Positions 63,041 through 64,000 of a stretch of 64,000 bases of DNA are shown here, one piece after another; position 1 is the stretch's first letter; each line of letters opens with the position of its first letter. Position numbers and translations under genes: made by a program. The notes beneath the pieces are model-generated. The model was given only the letters and a program-made list of their open reading frames with translations, had not been told where the DNA came from and searched no databases. Origin of the DNA: Arcicella rosea (GTDB lineage Bacteria > Bacteroidota > Bacteroidia > Cytophagales > Spirosomataceae); assembly GCF_014204325.1 (NCBI RefSeq), contig NZ_JACHKT010000020.1, positions 1 to 64,000 on the forward strand, in the 5' to 3' direction.

Positions 63041-63718
63041 ATGATTGATACAAATCAGGAAATAATTGATAAGAATATTCTTGAAATTGCTAAGGTAGCT
63101 TACAAGTTACCAGGAGTAGTTGTATTGCACGACCTACGTGATTGGTCAGTTGCTTGGATGTCGCCAAGAGGACTTGACGAGCTTGGTGTAACTTTAGAAG
63201 AAATTACCAGTTTACCTTCGGAAGAGTATTATTACCGTTATTTCAATCCAGAAGATGCTAAAGATTATGCTCCCAAAGTGTTGAGTTTGATGGAGCGAAA
63301 TATTGCTGATGAAATTTGTACTTGTTTTCAGCAGGTGCGTTTTGGGATTAATGCTCCTTGGAAATGGCACATGGCAAGTACAATGGTTTTTGCCCGTGAT
63401 GAACAAGGAAATCCGCTATTAGCTATTACAATAGCCTTTCCAATCGACACCATGCACCACATGACTTTTAAAGCAGAGCGATTGTTAGAAGAGAATAATT
63501 TTCTGCGAAACAACATTCAGCTATTTTCAAGCCTTAGTAAACGTGAATGCGAAATATTAAAATTACTGGCAATGGGTATGAGTTCTGTTGATACTGCTGA
63601 ACAATTATTTATTTCGGTAGGAACGGTTGAAACACATCGGAAAAACATCAAGAAAAAACTCAATACTAATTCCTACTTTGAGCTTTGCCAGTTTGCAAGG
63701 GCATTTAACTTAATTTAA
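63041..63718 (+). CDS. LuxR-type transcriptional regulator with PAS-like N-terminus
   Basis: A 225-residue regulator. The N-terminal part (about 20-130) looks like a PAS sensor (VVLHDLRDWSVAWMSPRGLD... GNPLLAITIAFPIDT). The C-terminal 60 residues are a canonical GerE/LuxR HTH: LSKRECEILKLLAMGMSSVD, then SVGTVETHRKNIKKKLN. There is no receiver domain, so it is not a standard response regulator. The ligand is unknown. The promoter side (62.9-63.04 kb) shares TTAACCGaATAATAAGTTTTT with the region at 63.87 kb near the window end. Confidence 0.9.
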   Translation: MIDTNQEIIDKNILEIAKVAYKLPGVVVLHDLRDWSVAWMSPRGLDELGVTLEEITSLPSEEYYYRYFNPEDAKDYAPKVLSLMERNIADEICTCFQQVRFGINAPWKWHMASTMVFARDEQGNPLLAITIAFPIDTMHHMTFKAERLLEENNFLRNNIQLFSSLSKRECEILKLLAMGMSSVDTAEQLFISVGTVETHRKNIKKKLNTNSYFELCQFARAFNLI

Positions 63719-63737
63719 GTGACTTTTGATTTAAAAA

Positions 63738-63757
63738 AATACCCAGAAATGGGTATT
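63738..63757 (+). terminator. possible terminator after the LuxR gene
   Basis: A 7-bp stem AATACCC/GGGTATT with a 6-nt loop lies 20 nt after the stop codon. The tail (GATTAG) is not T-rich, so termination is uncertain. Confidence 0.35.
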
Positions 63758-63786
63758 GATTAGCCAAGCTGGCGTCTTTACTTTTG
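63756..63786 (+). promoter_or_regulatory. promoter for a gene beyond the window
   Basis: TTG (63756-63758), 20-nt spacer, TACTTTTG (63779-63786): a full consensus match pointing right. No ORF of note follows before the window end at 64000. Confidence 0.55.
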
Positions 63787-63972
63787 CATTTAAAGTTTGT
63801 AGAGAATAGAATATAGCCTCAATTAGCAGATACATTTTAAGCTATTTTTTGAATGATACTTTAATAGTTAACCGTATAATAAGTTTTTAAGTGCATAAGG
63901 CTGGTTGAGTGATACTCGCTTTTAATTTTTAAGTACTTTCGATAATCGGTTTCGGGATATAAGAAACCTTTA

Positions 63973-64000
63973 GGGTATACACATTCCGCCAAGTATACCC
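63973..64000. repeat. inverted repeat at the window end
   Basis: GGGTATAC (63973-63980) is a perfect inverse of GTATACCC (63993-64000), loop 12 nt. It is cut by the window border, so its role cannot be judged. Confidence 0.45.

Overview
The window is chromosomal DNA from a low-GC Bacteroidota bacterium, most likely in the Cytophagales. That rank is an inference from gene content: a SusC/SusD pair, a PorP/SprF type IX secretion protein, BshC, a DUF4295 gene beside L33, a carotenoid crtI-crtB pair and many promoters of the Bacteroidota type TTG-N(18-20)-TAnnTTTG. About 50 protein genes are supported. Most are ordinary and intact. No transposase, integrase, phage gene, tRNA or CRISPR array was found.

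Layout. 1-135: 3' end of a 5S rRNA and its terminator. 0.3-8.3 kb: hybrid sensor kinase, FecA-like TonB receptor, Old-Yellow-Enzyme reductase, SDR dehydrogenase, Tag glycosylase. 8.6-15.9 kb: ECF sigma, FecR anti-sigma, SusC (with a signalling STN domain) and SusD, a self-contained uptake and signalling locus without degradative enzymes. 16.0-19.4 kb: minus-strand genes for a class A2 beta-lactamase, FMN reductase, PhyH-type dioxygenase, a YdeI-like protein and a lipoprotein. 19.7-21.3 kb: an ATPase plus a small PD-(D/E)XK-like protein, a possible defence module. 21.35-21.76 kb: a 42-nt minisatellite. 21.8-24.1 kb: ZnuD-like TonB receptor. 24.5-27.6 kb: ECF sigma and crtI-crtB. 27.7-36.8 kb: 7TMR-DISM kinase, TypA, a large envelope protein, PanB, a pseudouridine synthase, an Rrf2 regulator. 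37.3-39.5 kb: COG0523 GTPase and MerC-domain protein, divergent from a lipoprotein. 39.6-50.3 kb: DUF192, DedA, NuoA, a small HEXXH protein, PorP/SprF, BshC, Lrp/AsnC, DUF2805, GlnRS, FtsY, DUF4295, L33. 50.6-55.0 kb: acyl-CoA carboxylase subunit and a three-gene ABC/DUF3299 operon. 55.2-64 kb: two unknown envelope proteins, MoxR, two GT2 enzymes, an EamA transporter, LptF/G, a block of palindromic repeats and a LuxR-type regulator.

The most coherent hidden structure is a candidate zinc regulon. A near-palindrome, TTGCAACAnTnTTGCAA, lies next to or over the promoter of the ZnuD-like receptor (24.17 kb), in the divergent region between the MerC/COG0523 operon and the lipoprotein (38.85-38.95 kb, three copies), and before the ABC/DUF3299 operon (55.05 kb). 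All three loci encode products of the kinds expected in zinc import, and the ABC permease has a His/Glu-rich loop. The zinc assignment is inferred from gene content and site form; no Zur gene is in the window.

Non-coding repeats are the other notable layer: two REPIN-like elements of different sequence, both with the GTAG foot; a 48-bp element present twice, each time just upstream of a minus-strand gene; a 42-nt minisatellite with a higher-order duplication; and a 21-nt tandem array whose units are mostly small palindromes. The ATPase/nuclease-like pair is the best candidate for an undescribed system, but its function is inferred from motifs only.
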